DNA of 63,379 nucleotides, from assembly GCA_024682395.1 (NCBI GenBank), contig JAIKZH010000004.1:1-63379 (forward strand), given 5' to 3'. The notes under the pieces were generated by a model, which did not search any database, was not told where the DNA came from, and was given only the letters and a program-made list of their open reading frames with translations. Shown here one piece after another: positions 42,326-50,704 of this stretch. The number at the start of each line of letters is the position of its first letter. The first letter of the stretch is position 1. The stretch is from Bacteroidaceae bacterium. GTDB taxonomy: Bacteria > Bacteroidota > Bacteroidia > Bacteroidales > Bacteroidaceae. Position numbers and translations under genes: made by a program.

Positions 42326-44692
42326 ATGAGAACAATAATTCTATTCATGTTCCTTATAGTTTCAATGACAGGATGGGGAAAAGATAACACGATTGTGTGG
42401 GAACATCCAACAACTGAGTATGGAACAAACTATGGAGATGGGGCCTTTAACTTGGCACTCGATGTGACAAAGGTGGAATTAAAGACAAATGAAACGGTGG
42501 TCTATATCACTGCATCATTGCGTTCTAACTATGATTATCCACAGTTCTGGTTTCAGTTTTCTGATAAAACATATCTTAAAGCGGGCAATCAGCAATATAC
42601 TATTCTTTCGTCTGACGGCATTGAACTGAATCAACGTACACAGACCAATAAGGATTATAAACTCGATATGGCATTCCACTTCCCAGCATTACCTAAAGAC
42701 ACAAAGTCGTTTGACTTTATAGATTGTGATAGTACATATACTCATCAGATTAAAGGTATAAAACCTGTTGAAGAACGATGGAAACAACTGTTCCCTTCTT
42801 ACTGGAGTGATAATAATGGTGATTGGAAACTTGCTTTTTACGATGATTTCGCCATTTACCAGTGTAAGTTTTGGGATTACAAACAGTGTGATACGAATCC
42901 GAAGACTGGAGAAACAACAATATTAATGAGAGACGGCACTGATGAATTGCAAGTTTGTATCGGTAAAAACAAGAAAGGTAAGCGTACTATACAGATTGGC
43001 AAGAATAAAGATGTATATTCAATGATTACAAGTCGTTTCATGCCTGATTACCCAAAGAAAGATCTTCGTGAAACCTTTATCGACAATGGCTATAAATTTG
43101 ATACAGTGACTATCGCGGGGTGGATAAAAGATATGCCAGAACATTATAATTCCCAAAAACCTCTCGAATTTTACTGTTATAACCCAATCATTAACGAACA
43201 GGAAACTATATATGCGGATCTTGATGAACAAGGACGATTTAAAGTAAAAATACCAATCTTTAATAGTTCTGAGTTTTTTATAGATTGGGATCGTTGCTAT
43301 ACACGAATGCCTTTTGAACCAGGCAATACCTACTTTATGCTTTACGACTTTAAGGAAGGACGCCGTTATTTCATGGGGAATGACTGCCGTTTACAGAACG
43401 AACTTTTCAAATATCCTCTTGATTGGAATACTGTCGAACTTAAACATCATGTGACAGATTTCACGCCTTATATCGCCTCTACTGATAGTCTTATTAAAAC
43501 GCAGTATGCTGTCATAGACCAACTTTGTCAAGAGCATCCTACACTTTCTGCCCGTTTTAATAAATATAGAAAGGATAACACGTTAATGCAACAAGCATGG
43601 TTTTTTGTTCAGGCTCACAATATGGGACCGAATGGCGAATTCTCAGATAGTGCACGACAATATGCTTACGACACCTTTTGGCAAAAATACCAACAACCAT
43701 ATACCTTACATCGCGAATGTGTAGAATATACAAATGACTATCTTAATTATGTCTTAAGCAAAGTAGAAACCCCAACTCAATACAGCATAATCAAGGAAAA
43801 TATTACTGAATGTGCATCCAACGAAAAAGAATTGGCTGCTCTTAATCGTTTTGTGGAAATTACTGATAGCATCTTGATTCTTATTAATGCAACCTCTACA
43901 ATCGAGGAAAAGATACAAATAGCAAGTAATGCTACAGCTGAAAATCCTGACTTGACAGAACAAATAAATAAGATAATCCAAAACCCTCGAACATCTCATT
44001 TACTTGCTGTCAAAGAACAGATTGCTCGAATCACGAATAATCTCTCTGTGATTGATTCTCTAAAAACAAGTCCTTCTATTAGAGATTTATATATATCAAA
44101 GATGGCATATGACCAGATTATCCAAAATCAACATTCATTATTCCCAGAAGTGATAGACTCGTTGAGGAAAATCTCTAACTGCACCTCAGGCATTGAGTAT
44201 GTTGAGAAGATAAATAACAAGTATATTGCCATCGAGAATAGAGAATACGACAGTTCTGTGTTTAAGTCATCTGATATCCTAAAAGATATATCTGAGGGCG
44301 AACAACTATTGAAGAAGATCTTAGAACCTCTCAAAGGAAAATTCGTGCTGTTAGACATTTGGGGAACATGGTGCAAACCATGCAAAGATGCTCTCAAGCA
44401 TTCTGCTGAAGAGTACGCTTATCTGCGTGATTTCGATATCGAATATCTATATCTCGCATATGACAGCCCAAAAGAATTATGGGAGAGGGTTGTCAAAGTG
44501 TATAATGTGATGGGGGATAATGTTAGCCATTACAACCTGCCTGATAAACAACAGATTGCAATTCAGCGATATCTAAAGGTTACAAGTTTTCCTTCATATA
44601 AACTCTTTGATCGTGATGGTAATCTCGTTGACGTCAAAGTGGATGCACGTGACCTTGAAGGTATTGCTAAACTGTTGAAACAACTTAAATAA
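42326..44692 (+). CDS. Large secreted TlpA-like thioredoxin-fold protein with N-terminal accessory domain
   Basis: 788 aa with a signal peptide ('TIILFMFLIVSMTGWG'). Residues about 30-140 form the accessory beta domain ('TKVELKTNETVVYITASL', 'SDKTYLKAGNQQYTILSSDG', 'TKSFDFIDCD') that also ends the preceding protein. A second domain at about 260-370 ('FDTVTIAGWIKDMPEHY') resembles the DUF4369-type region common before TlpA domains. A long helical segment follows (about 390-660). The redoxin domain is C-terminal, with 'LLDIWGTWCKPCKDAL' (CKPC) near 685 and 'VTSFPSYKLFDRDG'. Likely an extracytoplasmic thiol-disulfide enzyme; the partner is unknown. Confidence 0.85.
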   Translation: MRTIILFMFLIVSMTGWGKDNTIVWEHPTTEYGTNYGDGAFNLALDVTKVELKTNETVVYITASLRSNYDYPQFWFQFSDKTYLKAGNQQYTILSSDGIELNQRTQTNKDYKLDMAFHFPALPKDTKSFDFIDCDSTYTHQIKGIKPVEERWKQLFPSYWSDNNGDWKLAFYDDFAIYQCKFWDYKQCDTNPKTGETTILMRDGTDELQVCIGKNKKGKRTIQIGKNKDVYSMITSRFMPDYPKKDLRETFIDNGYKFDTVTIAGWIKDMPEHYNSQKPLEFYCYNPIINEQETIYADLDEQGRFKVKIPIFNSSEFFIDWDRCYTRMPFEPGNTYFMLYDFKEGRRYFMGNDCRLQNELFKYPLDWNTVELKHHVTDFTPYIASTDSLIKTQYAVIDQLCQEHPTLSARFNKYRKDNTLMQQAWFFVQAHNMGPNGEFSDSARQYAYDTFWQKYQQPYTLHRECVEYTNDYLNYVLSKVETPTQYSIIKENITECASNEKELAALNRFVEITDSILILINATSTIEEKIQIASNATAENPDLTEQINKIIQNPRTSHLLAVKEQIARITNNLSVIDSLKTSPSIRDLYISKMAYDQIIQNQHSLFPEVIDSLRKISNCTSGIEYVEKINNKYIAIENREYDSSVFKSSDILKDISEGEQLLKKILEPLKGKFVLLDIWGTWCKPCKDALKHSAEEYAYLRDFDIEYLYLAYDSPKELWERVVKVYNVMGDNVSHYNLPDKQQIAIQRYLKVTSFPSYKLFDRDGNLVDVKVDARDLEGIAKLLKQLK

Positions 44693-44734
44693 TAGAAGGG
44701 AGTAAGGATTCTCAAATATATACGCTTAAAATTT

Positions 44735-44779
44735 AACCTCGGCAAAGATTGAAAGAACACTTTCGTCCTTGCCGAGGTT
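44735..44779 (+). terminator. Hairpin downstream of the redoxin operon
   Basis: An 11-bp perfect stem AACCTCGGCAA/TTGCCGAGGTT (44735-44745 with 44769-44779), with an inner GAAAG/CTTTC pairing. The T-run after it is short (TTTGTT), so it is a probable but not ideal terminator. Confidence 0.7.
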
Positions 44780-44897
44780 TGTTATGCCAACTAACATAGT
44801 TATAATAAATCCTTTACATCCAGATGTTGAATTGCCAAAACGTGTTAAAATTTGACAGTTATTTGCAAAATAATTAGGTTTATAAAATAAACTAATT

Positions 44898-44905
44898 TAT
44901 ATTTG
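44898..44905 (+). promoter_or_regulatory. Predicted -7 box for the membrane protein/regulator pair
   Basis: TATATTTG matches TAnnTTTG, 105 nt before the start codon. No TTG at the -33 distance. The rest of the 44693-45010 gap holds only the terminator upstream and a leader with weak G/C hairpins (GGCTTTAGCC, CTGC/GCAG). Confidence 0.5.
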
Positions 44906-45010
44906 CATTGTGATTCGAACACAATTAGGCTTTAGCCAAACAATCTGCAGTTTTTCTGGCAGCCTTAATATTATTAAAATGAATAAGTCAAATCTAAACC
45001 AAAAGTAACT

Positions 45011-45700
45011 ATGGAAGAAAAAAACAGCATGACAGCAGAACGCAGTCTGGAAATTATCACAGAACAGATAGAGCGAAATCGTAAGATAGTAGCTAAGAAT
45101 ACAGGTCAGTCGCTCTATATTATAGGTCTTTGTATAATATGTACGGCTTTATTAGTTGGTTGCAGTGTTGCTTTAACAGGTAATGCAGCTTTCTATTTTC
45201 TATTCATTCTCTTACCATTCATCATTTATGGGATAAAGAAGTATGTAAATAGGAATAAACCAAAAACACCAGAAAGTTTTATTGGGAATATGGTGAATAA
45301 AACATGGTTAACATTTGCTATTTTCTCAATTCTTTTCTATGTGTTTTCAATTCTTTTCAACAGACTTATGTTGCATGATGCAACTGTTGCTGGAGATATG
45401 ATGGTATATTTTCAAAACCTTATTCGTCCTTTTCGTATCATACTATTGATTATGGGTATGGCTATTACGATCAATGGTTATATATTAAAAAGCCGTTGGT
45501 TAGTGTGGTGTGGTATCATTGGTGGTATCATTGGATTCTTTTGGGAATCATTCTGTGGCACAGAAACTATATTGTCTAGATTATACGAAATGGAATATTT
45601 GTTCCATTTTTTACATGTATTTATACCATGTTTTATAGTTGCTTTGTATGCTTTTGTTGGTCTGTTGCTCCCAGGTATTCAGCTAAAACGTCAGAAATAG
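45011..45700 (+). CDS. Multi-pass membrane protein of unknown function
   Basis: 229 aa. A soluble N-terminal helix ('AERSLEIITEQIERNRKIVAK') is followed by six or so membrane segments at about 35-52, 58-75, 95-115, 140-158, 165-180 and 195-222. No catalytic motif recognised. Its gene is 3 nt upstream of a winged-helix regulator, a pairing seen in Bacteroidetes where the regulator controls the membrane protein gene. The N-terminal helix plus polytopic core resembles small DUF membrane proteins with unknown roles. Confidence 0.78.
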   Translation: MEEKNSMTAERSLEIITEQIERNRKIVAKNTGQSLYIIGLCIICTALLVGCSVALTGNAAFYFLFILLPFIIYGIKKYVNRNKPKTPESFIGNMVNKTWLTFAIFSILFYVFSILFNRLMLHDATVAGDMMVYFQNLIRPFRIILLIMGMAITINGYILKSRWLVWCGIIGGIIGFFWESFCGTETILSRLYEMEYLFHFLHVFIPCFIVALYAFVGLLLPGIQLKRQK

Positions 45701-45703
45701 CCT

Positions 45704-45988
45704 ATGTTTCAACCATTAGACCCATTGTTGCACTCTGAGTTGCGATTGGCAGTCATGTCGCTACTCATTAGCACTGAAGAGGCCGAATTTCCCTATATCA
45801 AGGAGCAGACGGGGGCTACGGCAGGTAATCTTAGTGTACAATTAGATAAACTTTCAGCAGCAGGTTATGTTAATGTGGAGAAAACCTTCAAAGGCAAGCG
45901 TCCATGTACCATATGTCGCATCACAGACCAAGGACGACAAGCTTTTGAGTCGTATGTCAATGCACTGAAGAGTTATCTTAATGTATAA
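45704..45988 (+). CDS. Winged-helix transcriptional regulator (HTH_34/MarR-like)
   Basis: A 94-aa single-domain DNA-binding protein. 'PLLHSELRLAVMSLLIS' is the first helix, 'YIKEQTGATAGNLSVQLDKLSAAGYV' (in part 'TGATAGNLSVQLDKL') is the recognition helix region, and 'CRITDQGRQAFESYVNAL' is the wing and last helix. This fits the ArsR/MarR-like regulators often annotated as winged helix DNA-binding domain. No sensor domain is fused, though Cys residues in 'RPCTICRI' could sense redox or metal. It probably regulates its own operon with the membrane protein. Confidence 0.88.
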   Translation: MFQPLDPLLHSELRLAVMSLLISTEEAEFPYIKEQTGATAGNLSVQLDKLSAAGYVNVEKTFKGKRPCTICRITDQGRQAFESYVNALKSYLNV

Positions 45989-46068
45989 CAACAATTTCTA
46001 AGATAAATGTAACTTCAAACAGACATAAGAATTAAACGCAAATTGTTAATAATAGATTATAAAAACAC

Positions 46069-46105
46069 CAGCGAGACACACAAATCATTGTTGCGTGCCT
46101 CGCTG
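46069..46105. terminator. Bidirectional terminator between convergent genes
   Basis: A stem CAGCGAG/CTCGCTG (46069-46075 with 46099-46105), extended by imperfect CACAC/GCGTG pairing. It is followed on the plus strand by TATTTTGTTATTTG and on the minus strand by TGTTTTTAT. It lies between the regulator gene (+) and the DUF2795-like gene (-). Confidence 0.75.
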
Positions 46106-46135
46106 ATATTTTGTTATTTGATGACATTTTATTCG

Positions 46136-46357
46136 TTAATATTCATCCTCGTCCCATAGGAAATCTTCTTTTGAAGGATAATCAGGCCAGATCTCTTCAA
46201 TACTTTCGTATACATCACCTTCGTCTTCTATTTCCTGTAGATTTTCTATTACTTCTAAAGGTGCTCCAGAACGATTTGCATAATCTATAAGTTCTTCTTT
46301 AGTTGCAGGCCATGGTGCATCTTCCAACTTTACTGCTAATTCGAGTGTCCAATACAT
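46136..46357 (-). CDS. Small DUF2795-type protein
   Basis: A 73-aa acidic protein beginning 'MYWTLELAVKLEDAPWPATKEELIDYANR' (here in part 'LEDAPWPATKEELIDYA'). The 'PWPATKEELIDYA...GAPLEVIENLQEI' pattern is the DUF2795 signature as I know it, and 'EIWPDYP' follows. Function is unknown. It has its own promoter overlapping the end of the preceding cobalamin adenosyltransferase gene. Confidence 0.88.
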   Translation of the reverse strand: MYWTLELAVKLEDAPWPATKEELIDYANRSGAPLEVIENLQEIEDEGDVYESIEEIWPDYPSKEDFLWDEDEY

Positions 46358-46414
46358 ATTGTCTTGTCTCCTTTCTTTTATAAAATATTAAGTAAAAGTA
46401 CTTGATTTGAGCCG

Positions 46415-46444
46415 CAAAAATAATACAAAAATTTTTAAATGCAA
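46415..46444 (-). promoter_or_regulatory. Promoter of the DUF2795-like gene
   Basis: Minus-strand TATTTTTG (46415-46422) with TTG (46442-46444) exactly 19 nt upstream. The -33 element lies inside the 3' end of the cobalamin adenosyltransferase gene. Confidence 0.7.
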
Positions 46445-47016
46445 GCATTATCCCAAAAATTTTCGCCTTTTCCCTCTATATTATTCAATTTTCTTGCTAA
46501 AACAAAGAAATAATCCGATAATCTGTTGATAAGTTTTAATAAATAAGTACAATTCATCAGAACTTCTTTTCTCTCTTTTTTAAGTGAAATTATCCTTCTT
46601 TCTGCACGTCTGCATACTGTTCGGCACACATTGCTTTGTGATGCAGTGACAGTTCCTCCAGGAAGAATGAATTTGTTGATAGGAGGAAGGCTCGATTCTA
46701 TTTCATCTATATTTTTCTCGATTCTCTCTACCATCTTATCTGTAATGGTACAATTTGTTCCTAATTGGGTCTTACTTTGATCTGTGGCAAGAAAAGAACC
46801 TACAGTGAACAATGTGTTTTGTATCCATTGTAGCTGTGGTATATATTTGAGTGAGTTTTCATGATTAACGTCGTTTATCATGGCTATCAAGAGACCAATA
46901 TGACTATTCAGTTCGTCTATTGTTCCATAGGCTTCAAGGCGTAGGTCGTCTTTGTTGACTCGAACACCTCCAATAAGGCTTGTTGTTCCGGTGTCTCCGG
47001 TCTTTGTGTAAATCAT
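46435..47016 (-). CDS. ATP:cob(I)alamin adenosyltransferase, PduO type
   Basis: Makes adenosylcobalamin from cob(I)alamin and ATP. The family starts with 'IYTKTGDTGTTSLIGG', which is the ATP-binding loop here (residues 2-17). 'EAYGTIDELNSHIGL' and 'CRTVCRRAERRIISL' (the conserved Arg-rich helix near 130) are also present. 193 aa is normal for this trimeric family. It is the last gene of a run that starts with the YfhO-like gene and begins 5 nt after the methyltransferase-like gene. Confidence 0.94.
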   Translation of the reverse strand: MIYTKTGDTGTTSLIGGVRVNKDDLRLEAYGTIDELNSHIGLLIAMINDVNHENSLKYIPQLQWIQNTLFTVGSFLATDQSKTQLGTNCTITDKMVERIEKNIDEIESSLPPINKFILPGGTVTASQSNVCRTVCRRAERRIISLKKERKEVLMNCTYLLKLINRLSDYFFVLARKLNNIEGKGENFWDNACI

Positions 47017-47021
47017 ATTAT

Positions 47022-47594
47022 TTATAATTTATAGTTTTGTTTGAATCTTTTGGTATCAAAAAAGGTTATTCCACGTTTACTCATGTCAAAAGTTGCGGTG
47101 GCTTCGGGGATTATTAGTAGTTTTTCCCATAAAGGTTTATTTTTTTTCTTTATATCTTCAATAACCATACACGATTTGTTGTCGATATGGCCGTTTATAA
47201 TCCATTCGGCAAGTGAAGGGGATTGGTTCGAGGTTATTATATTAATCATCGAGAAAACCCGATGAGATGGATATTTTTCAAATATTGTATTAAGTAGTGT
47301 ATCTTCGTTGACTTCAATCATCTCAATGCTGATTGACTTACTTACTCTTTCAGCATATGCCTTTGCTGCTTCTGCTTTATCATAGGTGTTTCTGTCATGT
47401 ATTATGATAATGTCTGAAGGTGTCAGCGCATTTATAAGACGAAATAACTGTTCGTTGTTTTTAGTATCTTTTGGATATAGTTTCTTTAAATCGGAGAATG
47501 CGTAATATTGATGTTTGTCGAACAGCACATTCGTCACCAAGGAGTAAGCCCATGGTGAATGAATGCCAAAACCGTGACGACAAAAGAATCTCAT
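47022..47594 (-). CDS. Bacteroidetes methyltransferase-related hypothetical protein, short
   Basis: A 190-aa protein. It begins 'FCRHGFGIHSPWAYSLVTNV' (in part 'GFGIHSPWAYSLVTN') and ends 'ATFDMSKRGITFFDTKRFKQNYKL', features I associate with Bacteroidetes class I SAM-methyltransferase-like proteins that sit next to ribF. The glycine-rich SAM-binding motif is not evident and the protein looks 40-50 aa shorter than those relatives, so it may be a degenerate or non-enzymatic version. It lies 9 nt after ribF and 5 nt before the adenosyltransferase gene. Confidence 0.65.
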   Translation of the reverse strand: MRFFCRHGFGIHSPWAYSLVTNVLFDKHQYYAFSDLKKLYPKDTKNNEQLFRLINALTPSDIIIIHDRNTYDKAEAAKAYAERVSKSISIEMIEVNEDTLLNTIFEKYPSHRVFSMINIITSNQSPSLAEWIINGHIDNKSCMVIEDIKKKNKPLWEKLLIIPEATATFDMSKRGITFFDTKRFKQNYKL

Positions 47595-47603
47595 ATTTTA
47601 TTA

Positions 47604-48491
47604 CTATTTCTTCAATATATAATTGCGTGCAAATTCCTCATCTTTCTTCAGTTGCTGAGTAAGTTCCTCAACAGACTGGAATTTCTCTTCATCTCGTATT
47701 TTTGCGATGAAATCGATAGTTATTTGTTTGTCATAGATACTATCTTTGAAATCAAGGATGTGTACTTCAATACTTCGTTCTCCGTTATCAAATGTAGGTC
47801 TGTGCCCGATGTTCAGCATGCCTGTGAAAATGTTATTATTTACATGCACACGCACCACATATGCTCCGTCTTTGGGTAGCATCTTGTTGGCTACTATGCT
47901 GATGTTTGCTGTTGGAAAACCTATCGTCCTTCCAATCTTGAATCCGTTGATAACGGTTCCTTCTATGGAGTAGTCGTATCCGAGACTTTCGTTTGCCATC
48001 TTGACATCTCCTCTTGACAAAGCATCACGTATTATTGACGAACTGATCGGAGTATTGTTTTCTTTGTATGCTTCGGCTTTGACAACTTCAATACCTATTT
48101 TTTTTCCGTAGCGTACATAATCATCAAATCCTTCTGAACGGTTGTGCCCGAATCTGTGGTCGTATCCGATAACGAGAATGTCGATGTTGAGTTCTTGTTT
48201 CAGTATCTGTTCCATAAACTGATAAGCTGTGAGGTTCATCAGTTCAGGCGTGAAGGTCTTGATAATAATATTGTCAATCCCCAGCCCATATAATAAGCGT
48301 TCTTTCTCTTTACTTGTGGTAAGATATTTGGGCGTGTATGATGTGTCAACAACAGATCGTGGTGAGTTACTGAATGTAATCACCGTTGATGTTGCTCCTC
48401 GTTTTTCGGACAGATCGATGATTTGGTTAATCAAAAATCTATGTCCGCGATGTACTCCATCAAAAAAACCTATTGTTGCTATTTTAAGCAT
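47604..48491 (-). CDS. ribF: Bifunctional riboflavin kinase/FAD synthetase
   Basis: Makes FMN and FAD from riboflavin. The N-terminal nucleotidyltransferase domain has 'TIGFFDGVHRGHRFLI' (HxGH motif) and 'VIGYDHRFGHNRSEG'. 'PISSSIIRDAL' ends it. The C-terminal riboflavin kinase domain has 'GRTIGFPTANI' (PTAN motif) and 'NIGHRPTFDNGERSIEVHILD' (in part 'GHRPTFDNGERSIE'). 295 aa is typical. The epimerase gene is 8 nt upstream. Confidence 0.96.
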   Translation of the reverse strand: MLKIATIGFFDGVHRGHRFLINQIIDLSEKRGATSTVITFSNSPRSVVDTSYTPKYLTTSKEKERLLYGLGIDNIIIKTFTPELMNLTAYQFMEQILKQELNIDILVIGYDHRFGHNRSEGFDDYVRYGKKIGIEVVKAEAYKENNTPISSSIIRDALSRGDVKMANESLGYDYSIEGTVINGFKIGRTIGFPTANISIVANKMLPKDGAYVVRVHVNNNIFTGMLNIGHRPTFDNGERSIEVHILDFKDSIYDKQITIDFIAKIRDEEKFQSVEELTQQLKKDEEFARNYILKK

Positions 48492-48499
48492 ATCATTTG

Positions 48500-49546
48500 T
48501 TATTTTTCTGAATAAAAGTCTTTATACCATTCAGCAAACTTTCTTAGACCTTCGCGTAAAGTTGTTGATGGTTTAAATCCAAAGTCTCTTTCCAACGCAG
48601 TAGTATCAGCATATGTAATCGCCACATCTCCTGGTTGCATTGGAACAAGTTCTTTATGCTTCTCAAAATCATAGTCAGAAGGCAGTACCTGAGCTCTAAT
48701 CAGTTCTTCTTGTAGTATGTTTACAAAGTCGAGAAGGTTCTCCGGGCTTGAGTTTCCTATGTTATATAAAGCATATGGCGGAATAGGTAATCCGTCTTCT
48801 CCAGTCTTCTTCTGCGGTGCCTTATGCATTACTCTTTGTATTCCTTCAACAATATCGTCTATATATGTGAAATCGCGTTTGCAATTACCATAATTAAAGA
48901 TTTTTATTGTCTCGTTGTTGCATAGTTTATTGGTGAATCCAAAGTAAGCCATGTCTGGTCGTCCTGCAGGTCCATAGACGGTGAAGAAACGTAATCCAGT
49001 TGTTGGTATGTCGTATAGTTTACTATATGAATGAGCTAATAACTCATTGCTTTTCTTTGTTGCTGCATACAATGAAACTGGATTATCTACCTTGTCGTCA
49101 GTAGAATATGGGATTTTCTTGTTTGAACCATACACACTACTGCTACTTGCATATACAAGATGTTCTACTGGATTGTGTCTGCATGCCTCCAGTATATTAT
49201 AGAATCCTATAATATTACTTTCTATATACGTATCGGGATTGGTTATACTATATCTTACACCTGCTTGGGCTGCAAGATTTACTACAATATCGAACTTTTC
49301 AGATGAGAAAACCTTGTTTATCAGTTCTTTATCTGCAATATTTCCCTTTATGAAATTCCAACTGTTCTCAGGGTGTTCATTACTTGTTTTTTCAATCTCC
49401 CTAAGACGGAATTCTTTCAACTTTACATCATAATAATCATTTATGTTGTCAAGTCCCCAAATATGTAGATCAGACTCGGTTTTCAGTAATCGTACAACCA
49501 AGTTTGCTCCAATAAATCCAGCCGCACCAGTGATTAATATATGCAT
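48500..49546 (-). CDS. NAD-dependent nucleotide-sugar epimerase, UDP-glucuronate 4-epimerase type
   Basis: Extended SDR protein of 348 aa. The cofactor site is 'ITGAAGFIGANLVVRLL'. The 'GLDNINDYYDVKLKEFRL' segment is characteristic of UDP-glucuronate 4-epimerases, which make UDP-galacturonate for surface polysaccharides. Active-site Ser in 'VYASSSSVYG' and the YxxxK set in 'LYAATKKSNELLAHSYS' are present, followed by 'GLRFFTVYGPAGRPDMA'. It is placed between mrp and ribF in a long operon, away from the polysaccharide locus at 0-6 kb. Confidence 0.9.
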   Translation of the reverse strand: MHILITGAAGFIGANLVVRLLKTESDLHIWGLDNINDYYDVKLKEFRLREIEKTSNEHPENSWNFIKGNIADKELINKVFSSEKFDIVVNLAAQAGVRYSITNPDTYIESNIIGFYNILEACRHNPVEHLVYASSSSVYGSNKKIPYSTDDKVDNPVSLYAATKKSNELLAHSYSKLYDIPTTGLRFFTVYGPAGRPDMAYFGFTNKLCNNETIKIFNYGNCKRDFTYIDDIVEGIQRVMHKAPQKKTGEDGLPIPPYALYNIGNSSPENLLDFVNILQEELIRAQVLPSDYDFEKHKELVPMQPGDVAITYADTTALERDFGFKPSTTLREGLRKFAEWYKDFYSEK

Positions 49547-49563
49547 TATGTATTATATCAGTG

Positions 49564-50670
49564 TTATTGTTTTGATAAAGAAAGTTTGTCAACCTGTGTC
49601 ACTACTTTTGCTGCAAGTGACATATATGCGATACCCTCTGGAGTAGATGGCTTTAATGACGGTGGTAATCCTGAGTCAGAATCCTCACATATACCTTGTA
49701 CTAATGGAATCTGTGCTAATAATGGAACATTAAGCTCTTGAGCAAGTGCTTTACATCCTTCTTTGCCAAATATATAGTATTTGTTGTCTGGCAATTCACG
49801 AGGTGTAAACCATGCCATGTTTTCCACTAATCCCAATATTGGCACGTTCACCTTGTCGTTAAGATACATGTTTATACCTTTTCTTGCATCGGCCAAGGCT
49901 ACTTGCTGAGGAGTACTTACAATTACTGCTCCTGTAATCTTTAACAGAGATAATAATGATAGATGTATGTCGCTTGTACCAGGAGGAGTGTCTAAGATGA
50001 AATAATCAAGTTCTCCCCAGTTGGCTTCTGTGATAAGTTGTTTGAGAGCATTGCATGCCATAGCACCTCTCCACAATGTTGGTTGATCGGCATTGATGAA
50101 GAAACCGATAGAAAGTAGTTTTACTCCGTATTGCTCAATAGGTTCAATCACGGTCTTTGTTTCATTGTTCTCGTCTTGAACCTCACTTGCAAATGGGGTT
50201 TGACCCTCGACCTGAAACATTTTTGGTATTGATGGACCAAAGATATCAGTGTCAAGAAGTCCTACACGATGTCCCATGCGTGCAAGTGATATTGCAAGAT
50301 TGGCTGCAACTGTAGATTTTCCTACTCCTCCTTTTCCTGAAGACACAGCAATAATGTGTTTTGCATTAATTGCAGGAACTTCTTCTGCATCAGACTTTCC
50401 TGTATTCTCTTTATATCTGACATCGATTGTAACTTCAGCTTCTGTTGAAGCAAATGAACGTACTGCTGCTTCTGCTGCTTTTACAACTGATTTACTGAAT
50501 GGATCGGGATTCTTAGGGAATGTAATCGCAAAATGTACTTTTAGACCATCGATCTGAATATCATCAGTCACCATCTCGTTCTCAACAATACTTTTTCCGT
50601 TGCCTGGATAGCGTACAGTGCTAAGTGCATCGAGTACAAGGCGCGGATAAATCGTCATAGCTATTGACAT
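49564..50670 (-). CDS. Mrp/ApbC-type iron-sulfur carrier P-loop ATPase
   Basis: Scaffold or carrier ATPase that delivers Fe-S clusters. The N-terminal DUF59-like domain covers about residues 1-85. The deviant Walker A 'SSGKGGVGKSTVAANLAI' begins near 108, and 'GLLDTDIFGPSIPKM' and 'FILDTPPGTSD' are the other P-loop elements. The two-cysteine CxxC motif of many Mrp proteins is not seen in the usual place ('LVENMAWFTPRELPDNKYYIFG', where the typical form has MSYF-x-C-x2-C, in part 'LVENMAWFTPRE'). 368 aa is normal. It starts 34 nt after yfhO. Confidence 0.93.
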   Translation of the reverse strand: MSIAMTIYPRLVLDALSTVRYPGNGKSIVENEMVTDDIQIDGLKVHFAITFPKNPDPFSKSVVKAAEAAVRSFASTEAEVTIDVRYKENTGKSDAEEVPAINAKHIIAVSSGKGGVGKSTVAANLAISLARMGHRVGLLDTDIFGPSIPKMFQVEGQTPFASEVQDENNETKTVIEPIEQYGVKLLSIGFFINADQPTLWRGAMACNALKQLITEANWGELDYFILDTPPGTSDIHLSLLSLLKITGAVIVSTPQQVALADARKGINMYLNDKVNVPILGLVENMAWFTPRELPDNKYYIFGKEGCKALAQELNVPLLAQIPLVQGICEDSDSGLPPSLKPSTPEGIAYMSLAAKVVTQVDKLSLSKQ

Positions 50671-50704
50671 ACTTTCTTATATTTATGTTATATGAATTAT
50701 ATTA

